Assembly: GCA_903919455.1 (NCBI GenBank)
Contig: CAIXIJ010000018.1
Coordinates: 1 to 64,000 of the forward strand
DNA length: 64,000 bases
Origin: an uncultured Acidimicrobiaceae bacterium
Lineage (GTDB): Bacteria; Actinomycetota; Acidimicrobiia; Acidimicrobiales; Ilumatobacteraceae
Direction of reading: 5' to 3'
Position numbers and translations under genes: made by a program. Shown piece after piece: positions 33,492 through 42,713 of this stretch. Numbering within the stretch: position 1 is the first letter of the stretch; each line of letters opens with the position of its first letter. A model generated the notes under the pieces. It saw only the letters and a program-made list of their open reading frames with translations, made no database searches and was not told the origin of the DNA.

Positions 33492-35438
33492 ATGACGAAA
33501 CGCGACGAGCCCTGGCTGATGCGCACGTACTCGGGCCACTCCTCGGCCCGAGCATCGAACGAGCTGTACCGGACGAACCTTGCGAAGGGCCAGACCGGTC
33601 TGTCCATCGCGTTCGACCTCCCCACTCAGACCGGTTACGACCCAGACCATGTACTGGCCCGAGGCGAGGTCGGCAAGGTCGGGGTGCCCGTGGTGCACCT
33701 TGGCCACATGAAGACGCTGCTCGACCAGATCCCGCCTGGGCAGATGAACACGTCGATGACGATCAATGCCACGGCAGCATGGATGCTGGCGCTGTACGTC
33801 GCCAACGCCGAAGAGCAGGACGTGCCATCGCAGGCGTTGCGCGGCACCACGCAGAACGACATCGTGAAGGAGTACCTGTCTCGCGGCACGTACATCTTCC
33901 CTCCGGAGCCCAGCAAGCGGCTGATCGTCGACATGGTGGCGTGGTGTGCACAGCACGCCCCGAAGTGGAACCCGATGAACGTCTGCAGCTACCACCTGCA
34001 GGAGGCAGGCGCCACACCCGTGCAGGAGATCGCCTACTCGTTGGCCACCGCCATCGATGTGCTCGATGCCGTGCAGGCAAGCGGCCAGGTGGCCCCCGAC
34101 CAGTTCAGCCAAGTGTTCGGCGCCATCTCGTTCTTCGTAAATGCCGGCATCCGTTTCGTGGAAGAGGTCTGCAAGCTGCGTGCCTTCACGGATCTCTGGG
34201 ACCGCATCGGCCTCGAGCGGTACGGCGTCACCGATGCGAAAGCTCGACGCTTCCGCTACGGCGTTCAGGTGAACAGCCTCGGCCTCACCGAGGCGCAGCC
34301 GGAAAACAACGTGCAGCGAATCGTGCTCGAGATGCTGGCGGTCACGCTGTCCAAGCGCGCTCGTGCCCGCAGCGTGCAGTTGCCGGCCTGGAACGAAGCA
34401 CTCGGCCTACCGCGGCCGTGGGACCAGCAGTGGGCGCTGCGAATGCAGCAGGTACTCGCCTTTGAGACCGACCTGCTGGAGTACGGCGATCTGTTCGACG
34501 GCTCCACCGTCATCGAGGCGAAGACGACCGAACTGCGCGACGCCGCCTGGGCGGAGCTACAGGAAGTGCTGTCCCTGGGTGGCGCGTTTGGCGCCGTCGA
34601 CGAACTGAAGGGCCGCCTGGTGCGCTCCATGGCCGAGCGCACCCGCCGCATCGAAGCCGGCGATCAGACCGTGGTGGGCGTGAACGCATTCACCGAGACC
34701 GAAACATCGCCGCTCGACTCGCCCGGCAACATCCTCACCGTCGACCCGGCGGTGGAACACGAACTCATCGACGAAGTGACGGAATGGCGCCGAGCTCGCG
34801 ACCAGTCGGCCGTGGATGCTGCGCTCGCTGCGCTCCACGACGCCGCCGTGGGCAACGGCAACATCATGGAGCCCTCCATCGCTCTGGCGAAGGCTGGCGG
34901 CACCACCGGCGAATGGAGCGAGTGCCTGCGCGAGGTGTTCGGCGAGTTCCGCGCCCCCACCGGGGTGAACGCAGCCGTCGGCCGTCGCGTGGGCGAGCTG
35001 GCCAGCGTGGCCGAGTTCGTGAAGACCATGGCTGGTGGCCCGCCGCGTTTCCTGGTTGCCAAGCCAGGCCTCGATGGGCACAGCAACGGCGCCGAGCAGA
35101 TCGCCGTCGCCGCGCGCGATGCCGGCATGGAGGTCGTGTACAGCGGCATCCGCCTCACGCCGGAGCAGATCGTGGCATCGGCAGTGGATGAAGACCCCGA
35201 TGTCATCGGGCTCTCCATTCTCAGCGGCTCACACCTTGCGCTGGTGCCCGGCATCGTCGACATGCTCCGGGCGCAGGGTGTGGACGCACCGGTGGTCGTG
35301 GGAGGCATCATCCCCGAGGTCGACCGCGACCGCCTTGCGGCAGCGGGTGTCAGCGCCATCTACACGCCGAAGGACTTCGAGATGTCGCGCATCATGCGCG
35401 ACGTGGCGAACCTCGCCGCGGCACACCGCCACAGCTGA
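33492..35438 (+). CDS. ecm: Ethylmalonyl-CoA mutase (MeaA/Ecm type), B12-dependent
   Basis: 648 residues. The substrate domain starts with the family hallmark YSGHSSARASNELYRTNLAK, then GLSIAFDLPTQTGYD and VLARGEVGKVGVPV, typical of ethylmalonyl-CoA mutase rather than methylmalonyl-CoA mutase large subunit. The C-terminal cobalamin domain (about 520-645) has the base-off His in KPGLDGHSNGAEQ, then LSILSGSH and VVVGGIIPE. It converts ethylmalonyl-CoA to methylsuccinyl-CoA in acetate assimilation. The other pathway-specific genes (crotonyl-CoA carboxylase/reductase, methylsuccinyl-CoA dehydrogenase) are not in the window. Confidence 0.93.
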   Translation: MTKRDEPWLMRTYSGHSSARASNELYRTNLAKGQTGLSIAFDLPTQTGYDPDHVLARGEVGKVGVPVVHLGHMKTLLDQIPPGQMNTSMTINATAAWMLALYVANAEEQDVPSQALRGTTQNDIVKEYLSRGTYIFPPEPSKRLIVDMVAWCAQHAPKWNPMNVCSYHLQEAGATPVQEIAYSLATAIDVLDAVQASGQVAPDQFSQVFGAISFFVNAGIRFVEEVCKLRAFTDLWDRIGLERYGVTDAKARRFRYGVQVNSLGLTEAQPENNVQRIVLEMLAVTLSKRARARSVQLPAWNEALGLPRPWDQQWALRMQQVLAFETDLLEYGDLFDGSTVIEAKTTELRDAAWAELQEVLSLGGAFGAVDELKGRLVRSMAERTRRIEAGDQTVVGVNAFTETETSPLDSPGNILTVDPAVEHELIDEVTEWRRARDQSAVDAALAALHDAAVGNGNIMEPSIALAKAGGTTGEWSECLREVFGEFRAPTGVNAAVGRRVGELASVAEFVKTMAGGPPRFLVAKPGLDGHSNGAEQIAVAARDAGMEVVYSGIRLTPEQIVASAVDEDPDVIGLSILSGSHLALVPGIVDMLRAQGVDAPVVVGGIIPEVDRDRLAAAGVSAIYTPKDFEMSRIMRDVANLAAAHRHS

Positions 35439-35442
35439 CCGG

Positions 35443-37353
35443 TCAGGCGTAGAGGGCGGCGCGGAGGTCGAGGCCGAGCGATCTGCCGTCGAGGCAGAGA
35501 TGCCGTGCGTTGAAACCGGTGGCGTGCACTGCGATGGTGACATCGCTCGACGCCACGTCGCTGGGCGTGGCGAAGCCGAACAAGCCGTTCGCATCCGTGC
35601 GACCGCGAGCGAGTTCGCGGGGCGTGGTGCCGTCGCGATGGGCCATCACCGACACCACTGCGCCTTCCACCGGCCGGTGCTCGCCAGCGGCATCGGCATC
35701 GTGATCGGTCACCTCCACGCGGGCGGTGCGGGCATCGGGCTTGCGCTCCACGGTGATCTCCATGTCGCGGAGCCAGATCATCGGCTCGGCGACCACTGCC
35801 TCGAAGCCAGCATCAAGCACGTGGCCGGCAACGTTGGCGTTCAGCGACACGTCCTGCGGTGCCATACCGTGGTCGGCGCTCACCACGAAGAGCGTGTCGT
35901 CGAAACGACCGAGCCGATCCAGTTCGGCGAGCACATGGCCGATACGCACATCCGTCTCGGTGAGTGCGTCGGCGAGGCCATCGTCGTGCGGGCCGTACTC
36001 GTGGCCAGCGCCATCGGTGAGGGCGAGCTCGTGATACACGAACACCGGCGCAGGCAGGTCGTCGCGACGCAGCAGTTCGATGATCTGCGCGAGGCCACGG
36101 GTGTCGAGTAGCGACTCGCTCGCCACGGCCGGATGCTCCTGCGACCAACGAGGGTTCATCTGTTCGGCGAACTGCAGACTCAGTTCCTTCACCGCAGCGC
36201 GATCGCACAGGTTGCGGCCTTCCAGCACGGCGTGCTGGGCGGAGCGACCGAATGGTGCATGAATGGCCACCGTGAGTCCATCGGGGCGTTCGCGGTGGAA
36301 CGCCTCGTGCAGGCTCTCCACCTGCTGTGATGCAAAGCGTTCGGTGCCGATCTGAATGCCCTGCGGCGACACCGTCTCAGCCTGCTCGCGCACGTAGTAG
36401 GTGGGGTTCACCACGTCGTGATGCCCACACCACGTGCCGGTGACGATGGCGGTGTGACTGGGCCAGGTGATGGAGGGGAAGTTCACCATGGAACCACCGG
36501 CCAGCACCGCAGCCCGCTCGCGTAAGCGACGAAGGTTCGGCAACCCGTCGGGGTCGCGCGTCAGACGATCTTCCAACTCGGTCTGGTGCATACCGTCCAT
36601 GAGGAACACGTAGAGCCCAGTCGGCTGCGCAGCATCCTGCTGAAGGATCTCGTCGAGCACTCGCCCGTCCTGCCGCGCCAGGTACACATCGCTCGATGGA
36701 TCGCCAGCAGCGTCGAGTCCCTCGATCGTGGGGAACCCCAGGGCCTTCAGCACCGTTGGTGCGATGTCGACGGCGCGGGCCGCCAGTTCGTGTCGACCGG
36801 TGCGCACACCGGGGCCGCTGAACCACAGCGGGGCTCGCGCCTGGCGCACGTGCAGGGCGCCGTGGGTGCCCGGTTGGCTGCCCGCGCACCAGTCCTTCGG
36901 CGACACGGCGAGGTCGGGGGCATTCGGCGAATCGAACAGTTGGGCAACGCGCTCGTAGCCGAACGGGTAGGTCTGATGTTCTGGCGCGATGAAACGTCGC
37001 GTCGGGTCGTCGGCTTCGAAACCCGACGCCGAGGCTGCCGCTCGCTCGAGGTCCATCGTGTTCAACGCCAACTGATCGTCGGCCGCGAGTGGGTTCTCGC
37101 CGATCACCTCGAGCACCACGAAGTGCAGGCGTCCGGCATCGTCGACCATGCGCTGAAACCGCACCATGCCGCGCGTCGACCACACCTCATACGACCCAGT
37201 GGTCGCATCGGCTCCGCGCCAGGTGAGCACCAGATCGGCCTGCTCGCCCACCACCGGATCGGTGAGCAGCGCATGAATGGCTCGATCGCCGCTCTCGTCC
37301 TGTTGAGGATGAAGTCCCTGTCCCTGCAATCGCTCGGGCCCATGCACACGCAT
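35443..37353 (-). CDS. Composite alkaline-phosphatase-superfamily phosphodiesterase
   Basis: 636 residues with no signal peptide. Residues about 115-235 look like the C-terminal half of a phosphodiesterase/sulfatase fold (GTHGALHVRQARAPLWFSGPG, DIAPTVLKALG). A full type I phosphodiesterase/nucleotide pyrophosphatase domain follows (about 255-540): metal Asp in FLMDGMHQ, probable nucleophile Thr in FPSITWPSHTAIVTG, then DGAGHEYGPHD and VSADHGMAP. The last 75 residues form a carboxypeptidase-regulatory-like beta domain (GRTDANGLFGFATP). A half module plus a complete module is unusual. ATG 37353 is eight bases from the upstream GH13 stop, so they probably share an operon. Confidence 0.8.
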   Translation of the reverse strand: MRVHGPERLQGQGLHPQQDESGDRAIHALLTDPVVGEQADLVLTWRGADATTGSYEVWSTRGMVRFQRMVDDAGRLHFVVLEVIGENPLAADDQLALNTMDLERAAASASGFEADDPTRRFIAPEHQTYPFGYERVAQLFDSPNAPDLAVSPKDWCAGSQPGTHGALHVRQARAPLWFSGPGVRTGRHELAARAVDIAPTVLKALGFPTIEGLDAAGDPSSDVYLARQDGRVLDEILQQDAAQPTGLYVFLMDGMHQTELEDRLTRDPDGLPNLRRLRERAAVLAGGSMVNFPSITWPSHTAIVTGTWCGHHDVVNPTYYVREQAETVSPQGIQIGTERFASQQVESLHEAFHRERPDGLTVAIHAPFGRSAQHAVLEGRNLCDRAAVKELSLQFAEQMNPRWSQEHPAVASESLLDTRGLAQIIELLRRDDLPAPVFVYHELALTDGAGHEYGPHDDGLADALTETDVRIGHVLAELDRLGRFDDTLFVVSADHGMAPQDVSLNANVAGHVLDAGFEAVVAEPMIWLRDMEITVERKPDARTARVEVTDHDADAAGEHRPVEGAVVSVMAHRDGTTPRELARGRTDANGLFGFATPSDVASSDVTIAVHATGFNARHLCLDGRSLGLDLRAALYA

Positions 37354-37360
37354 CACGGCC

Positions 37361-39028
37361 TCACAGTAGGTGGATGGAGGCGTGCCAGGCAGCAAGGCGC
37401 ACCGACCCTGCGCCCGGAATCGGCTCCGGAGCGTGTGCTTCGGCCAACCAGGTGTCGGCGATGGTGACGCCGGCAGGCAGGGAGTAATCGAGCGCATCAC
37501 CGCACAGGTGCAAGAGCACCAGCACGCTCACGTCGTCGAGCGTGCGCGTGTAGGCGAACACGGTGGGGTGCTCGGGGTCGAGATCGCGATACGCACCGTG
37601 CACCAGTGCCGGATGCGCCCGACGCAACGCGATGAGCCGGCGGTGATGGTGGAACACCGAGCCGTCGTCCATCATCTGCGCTGCTGCATTCACCTCGGTG
37701 TGGTTCGGGTTCACAGCGAGCCACGGCGTTCCGGCGGTGAACCCGCCTTCAGCCTCTGCGCTCCATTGCACCGGCGTGCGCGAATGGTCGCGACTGGTGT
37801 GCGCCAGATGTTCGAGCAGTTCCGCCGCAGGTACCTTGTCCGTCTCCACCAGGCCGCGCCACAGACCCTTCACCTCCACATCGTCGTACTGCTCGATGTC
37901 GGTGAAGGGGTAGTTCGTCATGCCGATCTCGTCACCCTGGTACACAAACGGCGTGGCGCGCTGAGTGAGGTTCCACGTGGCGAGCGCCTTCGCCGATCGC
38001 TCACGCCATGCCGGCGAGTCGTCGCCGAACTGGCTCACCATCCGAGGGTTGTCGTGGTTGGCAAGGAAGCTGGTGTTCCAGCCGGTGGTACCGGCCACCT
38101 CGTCCATGTCGGCCACGATGCGCTTGAACTGCGGCCACGTGAACGACCGTTGCCGCCAGTGCGGATGACCGAGGCGAACCAGATCGAACTGGAAGATCAT
38201 CGACAGTTCTTCGCGTGCCGTGTCGGTGAACTTGGGAATCTCCGACACCTCCACGCCGAACGCTTCGCCGACCGACACCGCGTCGTAGGGGCCAAGCACC
38301 TCGGTGTGCATTTCGTGCAGGAACTCATGCACCCGAGGGCCACCGGCGTACACGTAATGCGGGCGCGCACGCTGCTCGCCTTCCAGGTTCGGCAAGCCCG
38401 GCTGTTTGGAGATGAACGGGATTACGTCCATTCGAAAACCGGCAACACCCTTGTCGAGCCAGAAACGCATCAGGTCGTAGACCTCACGCCGAACGGGTTC
38501 GTGCTCCCAATTGAGATCGGGCTGCTGTGGCGCGAAGTAGTGGAGGTACCACTGGTCGGTGGCGGCGTCGTACTCCCATGCCGAGCCACCGAAGAAGGCC
38601 GGGTAGTTGTTCGGTGGGCCGCCATCCACACCATCGCGCCAGACGTAGTAGTCGCGATACGGGTTGTCGCGCGACGACCGACTCTGCACGAACCACTCAT
38701 GCTGATCGCTGCTGTGATTCACCACGAGGTCGATGATCAGGCGCATCCCTCGCTCGGTGATGGCGGCCAGCATTCGATCGAAGTCGTCCATCGTGCCGAA
38801 CTCCGCCATCACCTTGCGGTAATCGCGAATGTCGTAACCGTTGTCGGCGTTCGGGCTGTCGAAATGCGGACTGAGCCAAATGGTGTCGATGCCGAGCACC
38901 TGCAGGTGGTCGAGACGAGACGTGATGCCGTTCAGATCGCCGATGCCGTCGCCGTTCGAATCCATGAACGAACGCGGATAAATCTGGTAGACGACCGCGT
39001 CCTTCCACCAGGGGGTGTGACCCACCAT
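37361..39028 (-). CDS. GH13 alpha-glucosidase (oligo-1,6-glucosidase family)
   Basis: 555 residues, three-domain GH13 enzyme. Conserved regions: DLVVNHSSDQHEWF, nucleophile Asp in VAGFRMDVIPF, acid/base Glu in AVSVGEAFGV and transition-state Asp in FLANHDNPRMV. The calcium-like loop DSNGDGIGDLNGI is of the alpha-1,6/alpha-1,4 glucosidase subfamily. No signal peptide, so it acts on imported or internal oligosaccharides. The gene is four bases from the radical SAM gene and upstream of the phosphodiesterase, all on the minus strand. Confidence 0.92.
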   Translation of the reverse strand: MVGHTPWWKDAVVYQIYPRSFMDSNGDGIGDLNGITSRLDHLQVLGIDTIWLSPHFDSPNADNGYDIRDYRKVMAEFGTMDDFDRMLAAITERGMRLIIDLVVNHSSDQHEWFVQSRSSRDNPYRDYYVWRDGVDGGPPNNYPAFFGGSAWEYDAATDQWYLHYFAPQQPDLNWEHEPVRREVYDLMRFWLDKGVAGFRMDVIPFISKQPGLPNLEGEQRARPHYVYAGGPRVHEFLHEMHTEVLGPYDAVSVGEAFGVEVSEIPKFTDTAREELSMIFQFDLVRLGHPHWRQRSFTWPQFKRIVADMDEVAGTTGWNTSFLANHDNPRMVSQFGDDSPAWRERSAKALATWNLTQRATPFVYQGDEIGMTNYPFTDIEQYDDVEVKGLWRGLVETDKVPAAELLEHLAHTSRDHSRTPVQWSAEAEGGFTAGTPWLAVNPNHTEVNAAAQMMDDGSVFHHHRRLIALRRAHPALVHGAYRDLDPEHPTVFAYTRTLDDVSVLVLLHLCGDALDYSLPAGVTIADTWLAEAHAPEPIPGAGSVRLAAWHASIHLL

Positions 39029-39031
39029 GCT

Positions 39032-40561
39032 CTACTCCGAGAGAACAGAGATGCGCAGACGCGTGGGGTTGGGGTTCCGGGCGCCCACCTCACGTTCGCG
39101 CAATGCCACCCAGCGTTGCTCCACTCGTTCACGCTGCTGCTCGAGCGGCACGTCGGCAAGCAGCGTGTGCTGCGCCCGGCTGAGACCAGCCTCACGACGC
39201 TTGAGGTCGAGCAAGTCGTGCAGGCTGAGGTGCAGTTCGCGGTAGATCTCGGTGGGGTACGTGCCGTGGAACATCATTGCCAGGTCGCCGGAGGTTTCCC
39301 AGTTCGCCTGATCGTCGAGTTCCAGCTTCACCATCTCGTGGAACCGCGTGCCCGGCAACGGGTAACTGACGCTGACCCCGATGTCGTCGGGCATGAGTTC
39401 AGAGACCAGCGCGATGGTCTTCTCGATGTCGTCCCAGGTCTCGCCCGGATAACCGAACTGGATGAAGAAACAGGCACGGATACCGTGCTCGAGAAGTCCG
39501 TGCCGAGCAACGCGGATCTGCTCGACCGTGATCTCCTTGTCCATCGCATCGAGGATCCGCTGGCTGCCGCTTTCGCAGCCGAGCCAGACCTCATGACAGC
39601 CCGAACGTGCCAACGCATCGAGCGCTTGGTCGTTCATCAGGTCGACACGACTCTGCATGGTGAACGGCACTCGCACATTCGCGGCCTCGACACGGTCGGC
39701 GAAGGCGGCCAGCCAATCGCTCCGAAGCCCAAAGATGTCGTCGGCGAACCACAGGTGGTCGGGCTGGTAGTCGTTCGCGATGTGGATCACTTCATCAGCC
39801 ACCTCGGTGGCCGAGCGCATCGCGTAGCGCTGGCCCCAGATCGGCTTGGCACACCAGTTGCACGAATACGGGCACCCGCGGGTGGAGACCAGGTTCAGCG
39901 AGAACTTGCCATGCGCCGACACCCACGCCTCGCGGTAGGCCTCCATGTCGATGAGATCGCGAGCCGGGAGACCGAACACGTCGGGATGCCGTTCGATGGC
40001 CCGGCGCCCGTTCGATGACACCTCACCATCCACCAGCACCGCAATACCGGGAATGTCGGCAAGTGACTGTTGCGGATCGTCACTGAGCCAGCGCGAGACC
40101 ACCTCGCGCATGGTGTGCTCGCCCTCTCCCAGCAGGCATGCCTCGGCGCCCGCTTCGAGATACACCTCGGGGTGGTCGGTGACGTCGGCACCGCACACGG
40201 CTACACGACAGCCTGCCTCGCGGGCCATACCGATCATCGTGAGTGCCGCCTCGCGCATGCGGGTGAGGCACATCTTCGACAGGAAGTTGAAGTTGTCTTC
40301 GAACAGCACGACGATCTTTGGACGGTGCTGTTGCAGGCTGGCGAGGAAATCGGATTCGTCGTTGGCGAGCATCGCATCGAACACGCCCACGCTGAGGCCC
40401 TCTTGGCGCAACACCGTGGCGGCATGCAGGGTGTTCAGCGGCGGGTACGGCTTCATCTTCGCGTGCTGCTTCGGGTCGAGCAGCAGGAAGTACGAGTGGC
40501 CGAGTAGCACAGTCGATTCAGTGATGGTGTCGTCCAACTGCTCAATCCCGTCTGCGCGCAA
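39032..40561 (-). CDS. B12-binding-domain radical SAM protein
   Basis: 509 residues. An N-terminal cobalamin-binding-like domain (about 15-185: PPLNTLHAATVLRQEGLSV, CGADVTDHPEVYLEAGAEA, LLGEGEHTMREVV) lacks an obvious DxHxxG. The radical SAM core has CPYSCNWC in STRGCPYSCNWCAKPIWG, GCESGSQRILDAMDKE and FIQFGYPGETWDDI. Such proteins methylate or rearrange unactivated carbons in natural-product, lipid or cell-envelope pathways. The start shown is TTG and overlaps the upstream glycosyltransferase by 20 bases; internal GTG starts are possible. Substrate unknown. Confidence 0.88.
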   Translation of the reverse strand: MRADGIEQLDDTITESTVLLGHSYFLLLDPKQHAKMKPYPPLNTLHAATVLRQEGLSVGVFDAMLANDESDFLASLQQHRPKIVVLFEDNFNFLSKMCLTRMREAALTMIGMAREAGCRVAVCGADVTDHPEVYLEAGAEACLLGEGEHTMREVVSRWLSDDPQQSLADIPGIAVLVDGEVSSNGRRAIERHPDVFGLPARDLIDMEAYREAWVSAHGKFSLNLVSTRGCPYSCNWCAKPIWGQRYAMRSATEVADEVIHIANDYQPDHLWFADDIFGLRSDWLAAFADRVEAANVRVPFTMQSRVDLMNDQALDALARSGCHEVWLGCESGSQRILDAMDKEITVEQIRVARHGLLEHGIRACFFIQFGYPGETWDDIEKTIALVSELMPDDIGVSVSYPLPGTRFHEMVKLELDDQANWETSGDLAMMFHGTYPTEIYRELHLSLHDLLDLKRREAGLSRAQHTLLADVPLEQQRERVEQRWVALREREVGARNPNPTRLRISVLSE

Positions 40562-41609
40562 CAGTGTCGTAGGCCGCCACCAATTGGCCGGCTACATGTT
40601 CCCAGGACAGGACGATACGTGATCTTTCGAGGCTTGGTTCACCTGAGCGCCAACTTGCGTTCTCCAAGGCTTTAGCCGCAGCAGGTGCATCGGCCACGGG
40701 GAACTGCGCCCCCACATCGCCCGCGATCGCCCGATGAGGCGGGATGGCACTCACCACAGGGACACAACCGCACGCCATGGCTTCGATGAGTGAATAGCCC
40801 GACCCTTCCCGATGGCTGGTGGAGAAGTAGATGTGGGCGCCCCGATACCAGGCGGCCATCCGCTGATGGGGCACGGCAGCGTGAAGATGTACTCGATCGC
40901 GCAGGCTGGCAGTCGCCGCAATTCGGGCTCGCACTTCCGCCTCCATCGTGCGGTCGGTGGCCAGCATGTGCAACTGCGCATCCGGCAGCGCAGCGAGGGC
41001 AAACGCCTCGACAGCGTTGAGAGGGTCCTTGCCGGCAATCAGGCGTCCCACCCAGAGGACCGCTGGGGCGCCCGCCAGCGGTTCCGGAGCCTGCTCGGGA
41101 TCCGGCAGCATCGACGCGGCCTCGAGCACCTCGAACAGCGGGGCGCCCGGTTCGATCACCCCCGCATCGATCCAGGGCTGCACCTGGCCCTCAGCGGCAC
41201 CCGTGAACAGATAGCCGGCGACGCTACGTCGCACCCAGCGATGGCCCACGCGAGCGCGACCGCTGAACACCGGTTCGCCATGGTGTTGCAGCAGCAACGG
41301 TGCCTGCACCTTGGCTAATCGGCGAAGCAACCGAGTCCAGCCAAGGCCATGCACGTGTACGACGTTCGGGCGATCAGCCGACACCGCCGCCGCCAACGCC
41401 GCGTCGGATGGGTGGAAGCGATACCTCACTCCACCGCGCTCCAACGAACCTTCCGCCTCGCTGGTGCGCCCGTGCACCGTCACCTCGACACCTGCCCGGT
41501 GCAATCCCTCGACGGTGGAGGTGACGGTGGGCCAACCATCCACCACGTCGTCGAACCGGCCAGCAGTGATGGGCGGCATCACCATCGCCACGCGCAACGC
41601 GTCACTCAT
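40542..41609 (-). CDS. GT4-family glycosyltransferase
   Basis: 355 residues, GT-B fold. The N-terminal half has HVHGLGWTRLLRRLA; the C-terminal half has VLWVGRLIAGKDPLNAVEAF, then the nucleotide-sugar site STSHREGSGYSLIEAMACG, including the EGxGxxxxEAMACG signature. It probably transfers a sugar from a nucleotide sugar to an unknown acceptor. It overlaps both the radical SAM gene and the nucleotidyltransferase gene by a few bases, so all three are likely translated from one mRNA. Confidence 0.9.
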   Translation of the reverse strand: MSDALRVAMVMPPITAGRFDDVVDGWPTVTSTVEGLHRAGVEVTVHGRTSEAEGSLERGGVRYRFHPSDAALAAAVSADRPNVVHVHGLGWTRLLRRLAKVQAPLLLQHHGEPVFSGRARVGHRWVRRSVAGYLFTGAAEGQVQPWIDAGVIEPGAPLFEVLEAASMLPDPEQAPEPLAGAPAVLWVGRLIAGKDPLNAVEAFALAALPDAQLHMLATDRTMEAEVRARIAATASLRDRVHLHAAVPHQRMAAWYRGAHIYFSTSHREGSGYSLIEAMACGCVPVVSAIPPHRAIAGDVGAQFPVADAPAAAKALENASWRSGEPSLERSRIVLSWEHVAGQLVAAYDTVARRRD

Positions 41610-42628
41610 CGGAACCGCCCGACCGCCGAACGACCCAGTTGGCGCGCCACGCTCGCCTGCTCGGCGGGTGACTGCGTAAATGCCGAGCGCCAGCGCGAGG
41701 TGGTGCGCTGCGTCGGGTCGCGCAGGACGGCAGCGGTGGGGGTGACCGCCAGCAACTCGGCATGTCGAAGGCGATCGAGCTCGGACCGAAGCAGTTCACT
41801 CGGCACCACGTGGGGCAGCACGCGGTCCGCTAGCCACAGACCAGGCCCGGTGAGCCGCGGGTCAACGGAGCGCATCACCTGCCCGATGGCAGTCCAGTCG
41901 AGGCCTCGCTGGTGCAGGAAATACACATCGAGCAGGTTCACCGCCCGAACCTCGGCGCGCACCACGGTGGAGGCCAGGTGACCCACCACGTGCACGGCGA
42001 AGGCCGGTTCAGCGAACCGCCACTGCCCATCGTCGGTTCGATGCGCCTCGACTTCAATGTCGAATCCTCGGGCCGTGTAGCCGTGGAGAAACTCCAGCCA
42101 GCCGGGGTGCACCTCAACACGTCCGTTGTGGTCGGCTGATTCGCCATCGGTGCGGCCCACGCTGCCGTCACCCCATGCGAGGAACGTATCTTCGTGGTCC
42201 TCGGTGGCGTACAACGACCAGCCGGCGCGGGCGAGAGCCGCGCCGGCCTGAGCCCGATAACGAGCCGGCACCAACACGTCGATGTCGCTCATCGGTCTCG
42301 TGCCGGGCGACGGCCACACCGCCTGGCCACCAGCGCTACCCCCCAGAACAGCTCCCTTCACGGGCACGGCGCACAGGTCGGCGGCAGCGAGGGCACCGAG
42401 CACCTTCGGGGTGAGCGCAGCGAATCGATCGGCTCGGGCCTGCACCTGCCCTTGCTGCTCCTGCGCGTACGCCACCACATCCGAGTCCGCCGTATCGAAC
42501 AGCCCCAGCGAACCAGCGAGTGCCGTCAATCCGGTGGCCAACCCCACTTGCTGCACCGTCGCCAGTGGCCATTCGGGCAGCGCCGACTCACGACCCGTCA
42601 GGCGGGCGAGCACGGCATCGACCAGCAT
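41606..42628 (-). CDS. Nucleotidyltransferase-fold protein (PF14907-like)
   Basis: 340 residues with the nucleotidyltransferase signature RPMSDIDVLVPARYRAQA after VPVKGAVLGGSAG, both hallmarks of the uncharacterised family often found with HPr-kinase-like and PqqD-like proteins. A second acidic/His block (HNGRVEVHPGWLEF) supplies the third carboxylate region. Members are known from some lasso-peptide and exopolysaccharide loci. The start overlaps nothing upstream; an 85-base gap separates it from a divergent glycosyltransferase. Substrate unknown. Confidence 0.85.
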   Translation of the reverse strand: MLVDAVLARLTGRESALPEWPLATVQQVGLATGLTALAGSLGLFDTADSDVVAYAQEQQGQVQARADRFAALTPKVLGALAAADLCAVPVKGAVLGGSAGGQAVWPSPGTRPMSDIDVLVPARYRAQAGAALARAGWSLYATEDHEDTFLAWGDGSVGRTDGESADHNGRVEVHPGWLEFLHGYTARGFDIEVEAHRTDDGQWRFAEPAFAVHVVGHLASTVVRAEVRAVNLLDVYFLHQRGLDWTAIGQVMRSVDPRLTGPGLWLADRVLPHVVPSELLRSELDRLRHAELLAVTPTAAVLRDPTQRTTSRWRSAFTQSPAEQASVARQLGRSAVGRFR

Positions 42629-42713
42629 CAGTTGCTGGCCACGCCACGGGGTGACCGTAGGAACGACGATCGCAGGACACTAGCCACGGCACTCGATCCG
42701 CGAGACTGCGAGG

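Noticed and set aside
37370..40018. An 882-codon plus-strand open frame over the GH13 and radical SAM genes
   Set aside because: Both underlying minus-strand genes have intact catalytic motifs; the antisense product is low-complexity and Arg/His-rich.
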